Positions 34,120 through 44,173 are shown, counted from the first letter of the stretch. The stretch is 64,000 nt of DNA from Chloroflexota bacterium (GCA_028875245.1 JAPPEU010000011.1:62001-126000); one strand, 5' to 3'. Program-made: numbers and translations. Notes: a model not told the origin generated them from the sequence alone.

Positions 34120-35631
34120 TCACAACAAATCCTTGCTCATATAGCCCAGTTGCTTATTCTGCCGGCGCAACCCGCTAAGCGTGTAGATGTTGCTTTTCAG
34201 CCGATTGCAGGGCCCGCACAGCAACACCCGATTCGAGATGTGATTCAGCCCGCCATCCGAGCGGGGGACGTTGTGATCCAACTGCAAATAACGCGGGTCG
34301 TCAAAGTCCCGATAACAGCCTTGACAGCGCGATCCATGCTGTTCAAGCAAGTGCGCGTACATCTCGGCGCGGCTCATCTTTGGTCCCGGAGGCTCGTGCC
34401 TTTGCTTGACGCGCAGGAAGGGCGCGGCCGGCTGCGCGTCGTCCGTCCGCGTCGGCGGCTCTGTTGAGTAATGCACCTGGCCAAACAAGCCGACTTCGTT
34501 TTTGAGGCGGTCGACAACCACCTCGTGCGCCTTGTCCCAAATGTCGATGCCAACCCACTGACGCCCCAGTCGCTCGGCCGAGACCGGCGTTGTCGCACAG
34601 CCGCAGAAGGGATCGAGTACCATGTCGCCTTCGTTGCTTGACGCTTTTATGATGCGCTCGTAAAGGGCGAGTGGCTTTTGAGTAGGGTAGCCCGTTCGTT
34701 GTGGATCGGTAGCTTGAAGGCCGCCAATGTCATCCCAGAGCGTATCAATTGGTGTACCAGGCATCTCATCCAGAAAGCCAATATATCGCGGCATTTTGCC
34801 TCGGGGTGGCCAGTAAATCCGTCCAATGCTATCCAAATAATCCAGCTTTTCTTGGCTACTTGCCTCCCGAAGTCTTGGGGGGATTGCAAGGTTTGGCACA
34901 GCCCAATGGCTGCCGGTTTCATTCGGGTCAACGCCCCTCCATGGCTTTCCAGAGCTACCGCGACGTATTCCAGCGCCTTTCAAGTCTCCTATGCGATATC
35001 TACGCCCATCTGCGTCAACATGACGATAGGCTTTCGAAATGTATCGTTCGTCATGCGGCCTATGAACTTGGGTCCACCTAAAGTCTTCGCTAACCACGTA
35101 ATAGAGAATACAGTCCGTGTTGTTTGCAAATCGTTTCGATCCCCGTCCAGTCGGGTTCACACGCCGCCAAGTAATGTCGCTTCGAAAGCGCCGATAACCA
35201 AATATCGCATCCATGACCGCCTTGAGATAGTGACTCGCCGTCGGGTCGCAGTGCAAATAAAGGCTGCCCGTCGGTTTGAGAACGCGCCACATCTCCAGCA
35301 GGCGCACTGCCATGAAGCACATGAACGCGCCCATGCCATCGCTGTGGGCAAAGCGGGCGCTCTCAATCGCTTCCATCAAGCGCGGGTAGTCGTCGGTGAT
35401 TTGGTCTACCCAATCCGAGTGGACATCCCGCTCCCATGACCAGCGGTCCTGGAACTTGGCGCCGGCGGCCAGGCTGTCAGGCGTAGCGTGAAAGTCGCGG
35501 TTCTTATTAAACGGCGGGTCGGTGGCGATTAGGTCGACGGTCTCGCTGTTCATCCCGCGCAAGAATTTGAGGTTGTCGCCGTGATACAAAGTGCGGTTCT
35601 CGAAGTTCGGTTCTGCCATTCGCTTGCTCAT
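34120..35631 (-). CDS. DNA methyltransferase fused to HNH nuclease
   Basis: The first 400 or so residues form a beta-class amino-DNA methyltransferase: catalytic DPPF (in IATDPPFNKNRDF) is near the N-terminus and the SAM-binding FxG-type loop is near the end of the domain (DPFCGCATT then WVGIDIWDKA). A C-terminal HNH zinc-finger endonuclease follows, with two CxxC pairs and LDHNVPRSDGGLNH, then N and LLCGPCNRLK. One chain could therefore both modify and cut DNA. The frame opens at a GTG (35649); I start at ATG 35631, with another ATG at 35619. Its methyltransferase half is related to that at 44349, which carries a different nuclease. The HEPN gene follows in the same operon. Confidence 0.82.
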   Translation of the reverse strand: MSKRMAEPNFENRTLYHGDNLKFLRGMNSETVDLIATDPPFNKNRDFHATPDSLAAGAKFQDRWSWERDVHSDWVDQITDDYPRLMEAIESARFAHSDGMGAFMCFMAVRLLEMWRVLKPTGSLYLHCDPTASHYLKAVMDAIFGYRRFRSDITWRRVNPTGRGSKRFANNTDCILYYVVSEDFRWTQVHRPHDERYISKAYRHVDADGRRYRIGDLKGAGIRRGSSGKPWRGVDPNETGSHWAVPNLAIPPRLREASSQEKLDYLDSIGRIYWPPRGKMPRYIGFLDEMPGTPIDTLWDDIGGLQATDPQRTGYPTQKPLALYERIIKASSNEGDMVLDPFCGCATTPVSAERLGRQWVGIDIWDKAHEVVVDRLKNEVGLFGQVHYSTEPPTRTDDAQPAAPFLRVKQRHEPPGPKMSRAEMYAHLLEQHGSRCQGCYRDFDDPRYLQLDHNVPRSDGGLNHISNRVLLCGPCNRLKSNIYTLSGLRRQNKQLGYMSKDLL

Positions 35632-35795
35632 ACTTTCGTCTATAGCCACGAACGAACTATCGACACTATATTGCCATAACGTTTGCAGGGCAACTATCGG
35701 AAACCTCTGTGCCCTCTGTGCCTTCTGTGATGAATCTCCCCATCACTTACGCTACAATACGCCCAATCGCATCCACCCAGCAAAAGGAGCCTCCC

Positions 35796-37487
35796 ATGCC
35801 CACCACCAACGGCGTCCGCGCCGCCCTCAACCAGCGCAGCCGAACCCTCGTCCACGGCGCCGAACGCGCTGGCGCCCGCGCCATGCTCAAAGCAGTCGGC
35901 TTCAGCGATGAGGACCTGGCCAAGCCGCTCATCGGCGTCGCCAACACCTGGACCGAGATCGGCCCCTGCAACTTCCACCTGCGCAAGCTCGCGCTTGATG
36001 TCAAACGCGGCATCCGCGAAGCCGGCGGCACGCCCTTCGAGTTCAACACCGTCAGCATCTCGGACGGCATCACCATGGGCACCGAGGGCATGAAAGGCTC
36101 GCTCATCAGCCGCGAGGTCATCGCCGATAGCATCGAGTTGGTGGCGATGTCGAATATGCTCGATGGCGTGGTCGCGCTTTCGGCTTGCGACAAGACGATC
36201 CCGGGCACGATCATGGCCCTCATCCGCCTCGACCTGCCCTCGCTGATGCTCTATGGCGGCACGATCTACCCCGGCGCCCTCAACGGACGCGATATCGATC
36301 TGGTCAATGTCTTCGAGGCGCTGGGGCAGTTTCAAGCCGGGCAGATCAGCTACGACGAGTTGATGGCGGTGGAGAATGTCGCCTGCCCGGGCCCGGGCGC
36401 TTGTGGCGGGCAATTCACCGCCAACACGATGGCGATGATCAGCGAAATCATCGGCATCTGCCCGATGGGCATGGGCGACGTCCCGGCCGAAGACCCGGAG
36501 AAAGAAACGGTCGCTTATCAAGCCGGCGAGATGATGCTGGATATCCTTGAGCGGGACATCCGCCCGTCGAATCTGGTGACGCGGCGCTCGCTGGAGAATT
36601 CACTGGCCGCCTCAGCCGCCACCGCCGGCAGCACCAACAGCATCCTGCATTGCCTCGCCTTCGCCCGCGAAGCCGGCATCGATTTCACGCTGGACGACAT
36701 TGAAGAAATCAGCCGCCGCACGCCCATCATCGGCGACATGCGCCCCACCGGCAAATACGTCGCCCTCGATCTCTACAAAGCCGGCGGCGTGCCCATCTTG
36801 ATCAATCGCCTGATCGACGGCGGTTACATGGCGGGCGATACGCCGACGGTCAGCGGGCAGACGCTGGCGGAAGCCTGCGCCGACGCGGTCGAGACGCCGG
36901 GCCAGGATGTCATCCGCAACCTCGATAACCCAATCAAGGACAGCGGCGGGCTGGTCGTCCTGCGCGGCAACCTGGCGCCGAGCGGCGCGGTGGTCAAGCT
37001 CAAGGACACACCGGCGCCGCTGACGGGACCGGCGCGCGTCTTTGATACTGAGGAGGATGCCTTTGAAGCGGTCTCCAACCGGCAGATCGTCGAAGGCGAT
37101 GTGCTCGTCATCCGCTACGAGGGGCCAGTCGGCGGGCCGGGCATGCGCGAGATGCTGCAGATCACGGCGGCGCTCTTCGGTCAAGGGCTGGGCGGCAAGG
37201 TCGGCTTGGTGACTGACGGGCGTTTCAGCGGCGGCACGCGCGGACTGATGATCGGCCATACCGCGCCGGAAGCGGCCGTCGGCGGGCCGATTGCGCTGCT
37301 GGAAGAAGGCGACCTGATCACGATTGATGTATCACGGCGCCTGCTCCATGTCGACCTGAGCGACGCCGAGCTGGAAGCGCGGCGCGCGAAGTGGGTTGCG
37401 CCCGCGCCGAATTACAGCAAGGGCGTGATGGCGAAGTACGCGCGGCAAGTGGCGCAGGCGGACGATGGCGCGGTGACGGGGGCTTAG
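35796..37487 (+). CDS. ilvD: Dihydroxy-acid dehydratase
   Basis: This enzyme removes water from dihydroxy acids in valine and isoleucine synthesis, using an Fe-S cluster. Diagnostic segments are [44 protein letters not shown], and near the end [19 protein letters not shown]. The cluster cysteines are those in SACDKT and PGACGG plus the one in GPCNFH. The ATG at 35796 lies seven bases after AAAAGGAG; the upstream extension in frame is not used. A -10-like TACAAT occurs at 35754-35759. Upstream is a CTCTGTGCCCTCTGTGCC repeat (35706-35731). The protein is 563 residues, full length for the family. Confidence 0.97.
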   Translation: MPTTNGVRAALNQRSRTLVHGAERAGARAMLKAVGFSDEDLAKPLIGVANTWTEIGPCNFHLRKLALDVKRGIREAGGTPFEFNTVSISDGITMGTEGMKGSLISREVIADSIELVAMSNMLDGVVALSACDKTIPGTIMALIRLDLPSLMLYGGTIYPGALNGRDIDLVNVFEALGQFQAGQISYDELMAVENVACPGPGACGGQFTANTMAMISEIIGICPMGMGDVPAEDPEKETVAYQAGEMMLDILERDIRPSNLVTRRSLENSLAASAATAGSTNSILHCLAFAREAGIDFTLDDIEEISRRTPIIGDMRPTGKYVALDLYKAGGVPILINRLIDGGYMAGDTPTVSGQTLAEACADAVETPGQDVIRNLDNPIKDSGGLVVLRGNLAPSGAVVKLKDTPAPLTGPARVFDTEEDAFEAVSNRQIVEGDVLVIRYEGPVGGPGMREMLQITAALFGQGLGGKVGLVTDGRFSGGTRGLMIGHTAPEAAVGGPIALLEEGDLITIDVSRRLLHVDLSDAELEARRAKWVAPAPNYSKGVMAKYARQVAQADDGAVTGA

Positions 37488-37545
37488 TTTGGTTTGGGGT
37501 TTATATTGAGGATGGGAGCGGGCTCGCCTTGTCTGCTTGCCGATG

Positions 37546-37914
37546 TCAGGCCGCTTCGGTCTCGGTCGTTTTGATGACGTGTAGCGCAAGCTGTACCGAC
37601 CACCACAGTCCGCCAGTTTTCAGAATGCGTTCGCTTGCTTCATGAGCCATTGGCAGATCCACTTTCGAAAGGCAAAACAAATATGCCGCGATACTCTCGT
37701 CGAAATATCGTGGATCGGCCACGTTTATTAGATACGTTATTCGCTCGCAGATCTTGTGCGTTTGACCTTGGTCATCAAGCAAATCTGCGATCAATCTCAT
37801 GACGGTCGGGTCACGCGAATACGCGCGAAGCAGAGACTGAAATCCACTGAGGACCGAAAATTGAACCTGGAACTCGATGGTTTCCATTTCTTCAAAATAC
37901 TCATTTTGTTTCAT
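37546..37914 (-). CDS. Hypothetical protein, coupled to a small upstream ORF
   Basis: This 122-residue protein has no motif I recognise. It is predicted to be mostly helical (VMRLIADLLDDQGQTHKICE; DESIAAYLFCLSKVDLPMAH), with no signal peptide or membrane helix. It is more A+T-rich than ilvD and uvrD on either side. Its ATG overlaps the stop of the short ORF at 37911-38033 (ATGA), so it is translated by coupling. Such coupling with a very short partner is seen in toxin-antitoxin and toxin-immunity pairs, but nothing in the sequence proves it. Confidence 0.6.
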   Translation of the reverse strand: MKQNEYFEEMETIEFQVQFSVLSGFQSLLRAYSRDPTVMRLIADLLDDQGQTHKICERITYLINVADPRYFDESIAAYLFCLSKVDLPMAHEASERILKTGGLWWSVQLALHVIKTTETEAA

Positions 37915-38033
37915 CGGACTCTCTCGCTCCAGTACGAATCAGGCACTCCAAATACCTCTGGCACATCCTCCAAATTGTGCTCTATTTCTCCGAGGCTGCC
38001 CGGCGCAGTCCGCACCATGCTACTGCATGACAT
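37911..38033 (-). CDS. Small ORF of 40 codons coupled to the next gene
   Basis: Read from ATG 38033 (or 38018) this encodes MSCSSMVRTAPGSLGEIEHN and then LEDVPEVFGVPDSYWSERVR, ending in TGA within the overlapping ATGA start of the 122-residue gene. A stop codon lies just upstream in frame, so it is either a complete small gene or the 3' remnant of a longer one. The GVPDSYWSERVR ending looks protein-like rather than random, but I do not recognise it. Confidence 0.45.
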   Translation of the reverse strand: MSCSSMVRTAPGSLGEIEHNLEDVPEVFGVPDSYWSERVR

Positions 38034-38075
38034 GATCGCGGAGCGTCAGGATTGAAGACTCCAGTTGACGCGGGC

Positions 38076-40355
38076 TTATTCGTCAAGCGCTCTGAAACCA
38101 TCGGCATCAGCCAGGATTTTCTTGAGACCGTGCTCGTCGAATAAGACGCTGACGATGCCGCCGCTGTCGTCGACTCCGATGACTTTTCCCCGGCCGAATA
38201 GCGCATGCGTCACGGTCATGTTGACTTTGAAGCCGGCCCCCGTGTCAGGCGCTTTTGGCAGGCCCGGGAATGGAATGATCTTCTTGCGCAATTCGTAATT
38301 TGGCTGGGAGACGGTCTTTGTTTGCAGGTCGCGCCGCAGCCTGCCGAGCGGTTCTGTCGGGCTATCCCAGGCTGTCTGCGCTTCCAGGCTCTGGGCGCGG
38401 CGCAAGCTGGCCAGTGTTGTCGGCGAGCCGTCAAGCAAGCGCGGCGGCAGATCGCCGAGGAATTCCGATGGGCTGGATATGCCGCCCGACCCGCTATAAA
38501 GCGCGCGGCGAAAGGCGTAGCTGAGGTAGAGTGTCTCTTTGGCGCGGGTCACGCCGACGTAGAAAAGGCGGCGCTCTTCTTCTATGCCGCCGACTTCTTC
38601 GAGTGAGCGAAAATGTGGCAGAATGCCGGCTTCCAGACCGGTGATGAAAACGACAGGAAACTCCAGCCCCTTGGCTGAATGCAGCGTCATCAGGGTGACG
38701 GCGTCCTGATCGTCGCTCAGGCTGTCGACATCGGCGACCAGCGACTGGTCGGCGAGGAACTCGTGCAGCGGCTGCTCATCTTCCAGCGCGTATTGCAACA
38801 GGCCGCGCAGCTCCTGCACATTGTCGGCGCGTTCGGCCGCTTCTTCCGGGAGTTTGCTGATTGCGTCGAGGTGGAGATAATAACCGGTCTGCGCCGTGAT
38901 ATTGTCGAACATGGACAGCAGATCGCCGCGTTTGGCCATGTCTTGCCAGGCCGCCAGCATCCCCGCGAAGCCAGCGAATTTCTTGCGCGCCGCCGCCGGC
39001 AGCGGAGTCGGATCATCGTAAAAGGCGCGGTTGAGCGCATCGCTGACCGTCAGGCCTTCGCTAGCCACCCAGTTCAGAAAGCTGTCCAGCGACTTCCTGC
39101 CGATGCCGCGCGCCGGCACATTGATGACGCGTTCAAAGCTGACGCGATCGTCGGGGTTGTGGATCAGGCGCAGATAAGCCAGCAGATCCTTGACTTCGCG
39201 CCGTTTGTAGAAGCCGACCCCGCCGATCAAAATGTAGGGAACGGTGGCATCGACGAAAGCGCGCTCCAATGCGCGGGACTGGGCGTTCGTGCGGTACATC
39301 ACCGCAAAATCCTTGTATTGCAGTTCATGTTGAGCGCGCAATTGATGGATCTGCTCGAGCACGCTTTCGGCCTCGTAGCGCTCGTCGTAGGCTTCAAATA
39401 CGCTCACCTGAGCGCCGCGGCCGAGCTCGGTGTGCAGCGCTTTCGGCGTGCGATTCCGGTTGCGGTCAATAAGGGCTCGGGCGACATCAAGAATGTTTTG
39501 CGTGCTGCGGTAATTCTGCTCAAGCAGGATCACCGCCGGCTCGCTGTAATTTGTCTGGAAGCGCAGCACATTGCGATAATCGGCGCCGCGAAAAGCGTAG
39601 ATCGCCTGGTCTTCATCGCCGACGACGAAAACGTTGTTCTGAGGCGCGGCCAAGAGCTTAACCAATTCGTATTGGACCTGATTGGTATCCTGGAATTCAT
39701 CGACCAGCACGTATACATAGCGATCCTGATAGAGGCGGCGCAGATGGTCATTTTCGCGCAGCAGCAGGACCATGTTCAGCAGCAGATCGTCAAAGTCCAT
39801 GGCGTTGGCTTCGCGCAGCGCCGTTTGATAGGCCCTGTATACTTGCAGAACGATTTCGGAGAAGTAATCGCGGGAGTGGAATTGCGCCGGCAGGATCATC
39901 TCGTTCTTCGCGCTCGAGATTTTGGCCAGTATGGCGCGCGGATTGTATTTTTTGGGATCGATGCCCAGATTCTTGACGACGGTCTTGACCAGGGCCACCT
40001 GGTCATCGCTGTCGTAGATGACATAATCCGGGCGGTAGCCGGCGCTCTCCGCCTCACGACGAAGGAAGCGGGCGCAAGCGGAATGAAATGTGCTGACTTG
40101 CAGGCCCCGCAGGTGCTCGCCCAGGAGCGCCTCGACGCGGCTGCGCATCTCGCCAGCGGCCTTGTTTGTGAATGTGACCGCCATGATGCGATGGTGCGGC
40201 ACGCGATGCTCGCGGATGAGCCAGGCGATGCGCCGCGTCAGCACTGCCGTTTTGCCGCTGCCGGGACCGGCTAGCACCAGGACGGGACCATCGCCGGCGG
40301 TGATCGCCTGCCGCTGCTGTCGATTCATGCCATCTATGAGCGGGTGCTGAGTCAT
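38076..40355 (-). CDS. UvrD/PcrA-type superfamily 1 DNA helicase
   Basis: This 759-residue ATP-dependent 3'-to-5' helicase acts in repair and replication. Motif I is AGPGSGKTAVLTRRIAWL near residue 30. Motif II is VDEFQDTNQVQYEL near 222. Motif III is VFVVGDEDQAIYAFRGAD. Motif IV is QNYRSTQNIL. Motifs V/VI are VTLMTLHSAKGLEFPVVF and RRLFYVGVTRAKETLYLSYA. The C-terminus has the PcrA-type KV..G.V.HALFGRGKVIGVDDSG segment (VTHALFGRGKVIGV). The frame is intact and of normal length. It is convergent with nothing and follows the small coupled pair. Confidence 0.95.
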   Translation of the reverse strand: MTQHPLIDGMNRQQRQAITAGDGPVLVLAGPGSGKTAVLTRRIAWLIREHRVPHHRIMAVTFTNKAAGEMRSRVEALLGEHLRGLQVSTFHSACARFLRREAESAGYRPDYVIYDSDDQVALVKTVVKNLGIDPKKYNPRAILAKISSAKNEMILPAQFHSRDYFSEIVLQVYRAYQTALREANAMDFDDLLLNMVLLLRENDHLRRLYQDRYVYVLVDEFQDTNQVQYELVKLLAAPQNNVFVVGDEDQAIYAFRGADYRNVLRFQTNYSEPAVILLEQNYRSTQNILDVARALIDRNRNRTPKALHTELGRGAQVSVFEAYDERYEAESVLEQIHQLRAQHELQYKDFAVMYRTNAQSRALERAFVDATVPYILIGGVGFYKRREVKDLLAYLRLIHNPDDRVSFERVINVPARGIGRKSLDSFLNWVASEGLTVSDALNRAFYDDPTPLPAAARKKFAGFAGMLAAWQDMAKRGDLLSMFDNITAQTGYYLHLDAISKLPEEAAERADNVQELRGLLQYALEDEQPLHEFLADQSLVADVDSLSDDQDAVTLMTLHSAKGLEFPVVFITGLEAGILPHFRSLEEVGGIEEERRLFYVGVTRAKETLYLSYAFRRALYSGSGGISSPSEFLGDLPPRLLDGSPTTLASLRRAQSLEAQTAWDSPTEPLGRLRRDLQTKTVSQPNYELRKKIIPFPGLPKAPDTGAGFKVNMTVTHALFGRGKVIGVDDSGGIVSVLFDEHGLKKILADADGFRALDE

Positions 40356-40433
40356 AGGATCATAGCCGCAAAGAAGTCAGTTTCATCATTCTATCAGAAA
40401 GAACAAAATGGGCGATTCACAGCGTCGCTCCGA

Positions 40434-40536
40434 CTAAGTAGTTCCAAGAAAGTAATGAGAATGATTGCATAACAAACAGAAATTGCGATAACAATCGAAA
40501 GGTTGTAGGGGCGAGACGGTGGCTCGCCCACTTTGT
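40434..40536. repeat. Two dispersed repeats between uvrD-type helicase and PBP genes
   Basis: Positions 40434-40456 hold the inverted copy of ATTACTTTCTTGGAACTACT (12790). At 40504-40533 is a hairpin element TGTAGGGGCGAGACGGTGGC then TCGCCCACTTTG. The 248-base gap shows no gene. Confidence 0.65.
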
Positions 40537-40603
40537 CTATAGATTGCTTGTCAGTTTTCGCATAACTAACAAGGAGCTACTTATTCTTCAGGTGGACGCG
40601 ATG

Positions 40604-43600
40604 TCAGCCGCTGGTCGGCGTCGGGATGATGATGTTTTCGACGGTGGGACCGAAGGCCGGTTCGCCCTCTTCCAGCGCCGAATTGTCGACGCTGACATTT
40701 AGATCGAAGTTGATGAAGCCGCCGCTGAGCGAAGTCGCGGCGAGGCGCAGGATGATATCGCCGTTGGGCACTTGCGCCGCCATCGTATCCCAGAGGCCCA
40801 GCGGGCTGCCATATTGCGGCATCTGCACGAGCGACGCGCTGATCGGGTAGAAGGCATTCGGGTTGTCTGCGTGGGCGTAGAGCAGCTCAAACCGGTCGAG
40901 ATTGGGCGCTTGCACCTGGCCGCGCAACTCGACCGCGCCGCGGATCACCGCGCCATTGTTGGGGCTGCTGAGATTGATCAGCGGCAGCTGCTGCCCTTGG
41001 GCGCAGGCGGCCTGGGGCGGCGGGGCGACGGGTATGCGCAATCCGAGTTTCTCGGCATAATCCCGTCCTTCCTCGCTATTGTTCAGCCAGTCGAGGGCGG
41101 CGGCATCGGGGACAGCGGCGAAGTTCTGCTCAATGACGTGGCCGGTGCAGAATTCGTTGGCGCGCAGGAGCGTCCAACTGTCGACGGCGACGCGCTGCAG
41201 GAAAGCGGCTTCCGGCGCGGGCGGATATTGCCCCTGCAAGAACAGATCGGTCGTGGGCTCGGGGCAGGCCGGGAAGTTAAGCGTGCCGGTACTGCGGCAG
41301 ATCTCGCGCGCGACCACGCCGCCGGGGTTTTCGAAGGGCGCCGGCGGGCGCCAATTGGACGCGGCCGCCATCACGTTGTTCCAGAGTGGGGCCGCGCTGC
41401 GATAACCGCTGGTGTTGTATGTGGGCGAGTTATCCGACGTGCCCAGCCAGACGCCGACGACGGCATTGCGGCTGAAGCCCATCGTCCAAAGATCGCGACC
41501 GCCGTTGGTGGTGCCCGTCTTGGCGGCGACGGTGTTGTGCGTGGGGATGCCCTGCTGCGCCAGGGTCAGGTTCGAGCCGGGCGGGAAGCTGGGCGCGCGC
41601 GCGCCGTCGTCGCTGAGGATATTCTGCATCAGGTAAGCGAGCGCGGGGGAAATGGCCTCCTCGCCCGCGGGGCGCTCCAGCGGAATCTCCACCTGCTCGC
41701 CGTCGACTGTTTCGGTGATGCGCTCGATGGCGTAGAGCGGGACGCGCCGCCCGCCATTGGCAAGCACAGCGTAAGCCACCATCATATCGAAGAGCGTGAC
41801 TTCGTTGGCGCCCAGGGCGCTGGCGAGCGAGAAGAATGAATCTTCGGGAAATTGCAAGCCGAGCGCATCGGCGGTGTTGGCGAAATGCCCGACGCCGACA
41901 TGGTCGCGGAAGACTTTGACCGTCGGGATGTTGTAACTGTTTTGCAGCGCGGTCCGCAGGGAGACCGGACCATGGAAGCGGCGGTCGATATTCTGCGGCT
42001 CATAGATGCCGCCTGCGCCCAGATCTTCGACCAAGGGCACATCCCAGATAATGCTGGCCGGCGTCAAGGCGTTCTCGCTGCTGTTTTGCAGGGCGGCCAA
42101 ATAGACGAAGGGTTTGATGGCGGAGCCGGGCTGCTGGAAGGTCAGCGCGTTGTTGACCTGGCCGGCGTGGACATCATAGAAATCGTGGCTGCCCACCAGC
42201 GCGCGGATGGCGCCGCTACTGGGGTCGGTGACCATGACGGCGCCGGTATTCACGCCGCTGGCCGCGCCTTTCAAGCGCCGCACCTGCTCGCTCAAGGCCG
42301 CCTGCGCCGCATCCTGCAGCGCGGGGTTCAGGGTTGTGTGAATGCTGAGCCCACGCTGGAAGAGCGCCTCGTCCCCTAATTCCGCCTCGACGGCGGCCCG
42401 CACGTAGTCGACAAAATGCGGATAGCGGACCTGGAATTCACGCGGCTGGAAATGCGTGGTTTCGATCTCGGCGATTTGCAGGATGGCCGCGCCACCGATG
42501 ATCTCGCCCGAGTCGCCGGTGTTCACAAGGACAGCGGGCGCGCCGTTGAGATCGGTCTCGGCGCCGGCAATGATGCAGAAGGGGCCGCGGCCGGGCCAGT
42601 CGCCGTGCTGGAATTGCAGGCAGCCGACGGCGATCATTTTGCGCATGGTGGCGCGCATGCCGACGACGGCGGCCGCGCGATTGCTGACGGGGTCCTGCTG
42701 CACTGGCGAGGGCACGATGCTGGCCAGCAGCGCCGCTTGCGCAAAGTTGAGTTTGTCAGCGCCATGCCCGAAGTAGAAATTGGAGGCGGCCTCGACCCCG
42801 TAAGTCTGATTGGCGAAGAAGATTTCGTTCAGATAAAGCTCGAGGATGAAGTCCTTGTTGTAACGATTGGCGATCTCCAGAGCGACCAGAATCTCGTTGA
42901 GCTTGCGCTGCACGGTTACTTCGCGATCACCCAGGACGAGGTTGCGCGCGATCTGCTGCGTGATTGTGCTGGCGCCGGATTCGATGCCGCCGCCTCTGAG
43001 ATTCTGCAGGAAGGCGCGGGCGATCGCGACCGGATCGAAGCCGGGATCGTCAAAGAAGCGCTCGTTCTCCTGTGAGACGATGGCGTGAATCATGTAGGGG
43101 CTGATTTCGTCCAACGAGACGGTGATGCGGGCGCCGGTCTCCTGGCTGTTGAGGGATGCGAGCAGGCCGCCCTCCATGTCGAAGATGCGGGCGCTTTGAT
43201 ACGCGGGGCTGTAATTTTCAAGCGCGGCAATGCCAGCGGAGAAAGGTTCGATCGTATCCCGATACCACATCATGATGACGCCGGCGGTGATGATCGAAGC
43301 GGCCAGCGCCAGCATCAGCAGCCCGGCAAGCGCCGTCATCAGCAGACGCGTTCGCTCCCCCCGCCGGGCAGCCAGCAACTCCGACACGACGGGCGCCGCC
43401 CCCAGCTCATAATTGCTATCGATAGCGCGGGGGATGGCGTCAACCTGCGCCGCCCGGGTGGCGCCAGTCTCGCGCGCGTCGGCTGCCAGAGTCGGCTGTT
43501 GACCCGGGATCTCGTCGGCCAGCGCCGCGGCGCCCGGCACGGTGTAGAGCGCGTCTTTGGTGGGCGGCACGGTGCCAATCTTGACCCCGCGGTCATCGTA

Positions 43601-44173
43601 GATGGGGTCGCCAGCGGCCGGCGCGCTGTAGGACGCGGGCAGCTCATATTCGGTCAGCGTCTCATCGGCATCGGGCGCGTCACTCTTTTGGTCTTCGTAT
43701 TCGCGCAGAGCGGCGGGGTAATCAACGACCCATTGCTTGCGTTCGGGATCATGACGATACCAGTCGTCGTTTTCGGCGTCGATCATCCACCAGAAGCCGC
43801 CCTCGTCCTGCGCCATCGCCTCGTAGAGCAGGCGCTGATAATCCTCGAAGCTGATTTCTTCTTTGTTGAGCAGGTCAGCCAATGTGGCCGCCTGATTGCG
43901 CATGTCGATGAAAGGCCGCGCGGCTTCGCTGATGGTGGGCTCGACCAGGTCGGCGGCTGGTTTCGCTTCTCGCTCTACCGGCAGGTCTTCGGGGCGGGCA
44001 TAACGTTTGGCTTCGTCTTCGCCCAAGTGCGCGTCATAATCTTCCGGCGGCCGGGGCGCTTCGGCGGACGGCGCGGGATTGAGCAGCGCGCTCATCATCT
44101 CTTCGGGTGATTTCGGCGTCGGGTCGGCCGGGTCGTCGGCGGGCGGTTTTTCCCGGGTCGGGTCGTCGGGCAT
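40604..44173 (-). CDS. Bifunctional penicillin-binding protein 1A, long N-terminal extension
   Basis: This 1189-residue class A PBP polymerises and cross-links peptidoglycan. An unusually long, acidic, proline-rich cytoplasmic region (about 1-275), including EGGFWWMIDAENDDWYRHDP, precedes the membrane helix (about 277-302). The GT51 glycosyltransferase follows (ENERFFDDPGF; GGGIESGASTITQQIARNLV). The transpeptidase has PGSAIKPFVYLAAL, SYN in ALQNSYNIPTV, and KTG in VAAKTGTTNGGRDLW. A C-terminal beta domain follows after residue 1000. All catalytic motifs are present. The cytoplasmic region is far longer than in standard PBP1A and probably binds intracellular partners. Confidence 0.93.
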   Translation of the reverse strand: MPDDPTREKPPADDPADPTPKSPEEMMSALLNPAPSAEAPRPPEDYDAHLGEDEAKRYARPEDLPVEREAKPAADLVEPTISEAARPFIDMRNQAATLADLLNKEEISFEDYQRLLYEAMAQDEGGFWWMIDAENDDWYRHDPERKQWVVDYPAALREYEDQKSDAPDADETLTEYELPASYSAPAAGDPIYDDRGVKIGTVPPTKDALYTVPGAAALADEIPGQQPTLAADARETGATRAAQVDAIPRAIDSNYELGAAPVVSELLAARRGERTRLLMTALAGLLMLALAASIITAGVIMMWYRDTIEPFSAGIAALENYSPAYQSARIFDMEGGLLASLNSQETGARITVSLDEISPYMIHAIVSQENERFFDDPGFDPVAIARAFLQNLRGGGIESGASTITQQIARNLVLGDREVTVQRKLNEILVALEIANRYNKDFILELYLNEIFFANQTYGVEAASNFYFGHGADKLNFAQAALLASIVPSPVQQDPVSNRAAAVVGMRATMRKMIAVGCLQFQHGDWPGRGPFCIIAGAETDLNGAPAVLVNTGDSGEIIGGAAILQIAEIETTHFQPREFQVRYPHFVDYVRAAVEAELGDEALFQRGLSIHTTLNPALQDAAQAALSEQVRRLKGAASGVNTGAVMVTDPSSGAIRALVGSHDFYDVHAGQVNNALTFQQPGSAIKPFVYLAALQNSSENALTPASIIWDVPLVEDLGAGGIYEPQNIDRRFHGPVSLRTALQNSYNIPTVKVFRDHVGVGHFANTADALGLQFPEDSFFSLASALGANEVTLFDMMVAYAVLANGGRRVPLYAIERITETVDGEQVEIPLERPAGEEAISPALAYLMQNILSDDGARAPSFPPGSNLTLAQQGIPTHNTVAAKTGTTNGGRDLWTMGFSRNAVVGVWLGTSDNSPTYNTSGYRSAAPLWNNVMAAASNWRPPAPFENPGGVVAREICRSTGTLNFPACPEPTTDLFLQGQYPPAPEAAFLQRVAVDSWTLLRANEFCTGHVIEQNFAAVPDAAALDWLNNSEEGRDYAEKLGLRIPVAPPPQAACAQGQQLPLINLSSPNNGAVIRGAVELRGQVQAPNLDRFELLYAHADNPNAFYPISASLVQMPQYGSPLGLWDTMAAQVPNGDIILRLAATSLSGGFINFDLNVSVDNSALEEGEPAFGPTVENIIIPTPTSG

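Noticed and set aside
38679-40274. A 531-codon open frame on the plus strand across the helicase gene
   Set aside because: It is antisense to an intact UvrD/PcrA gene with all motifs, has a biased composition typical of a shadow frame in GC-rich DNA, and shows no domain.
40772-44110. Several plus-strand open frames of 175-355 codons within the PBP gene
   Set aside because: They are antisense to an intact class A PBP and arise from codon bias; no ribosome sites or domains fit.
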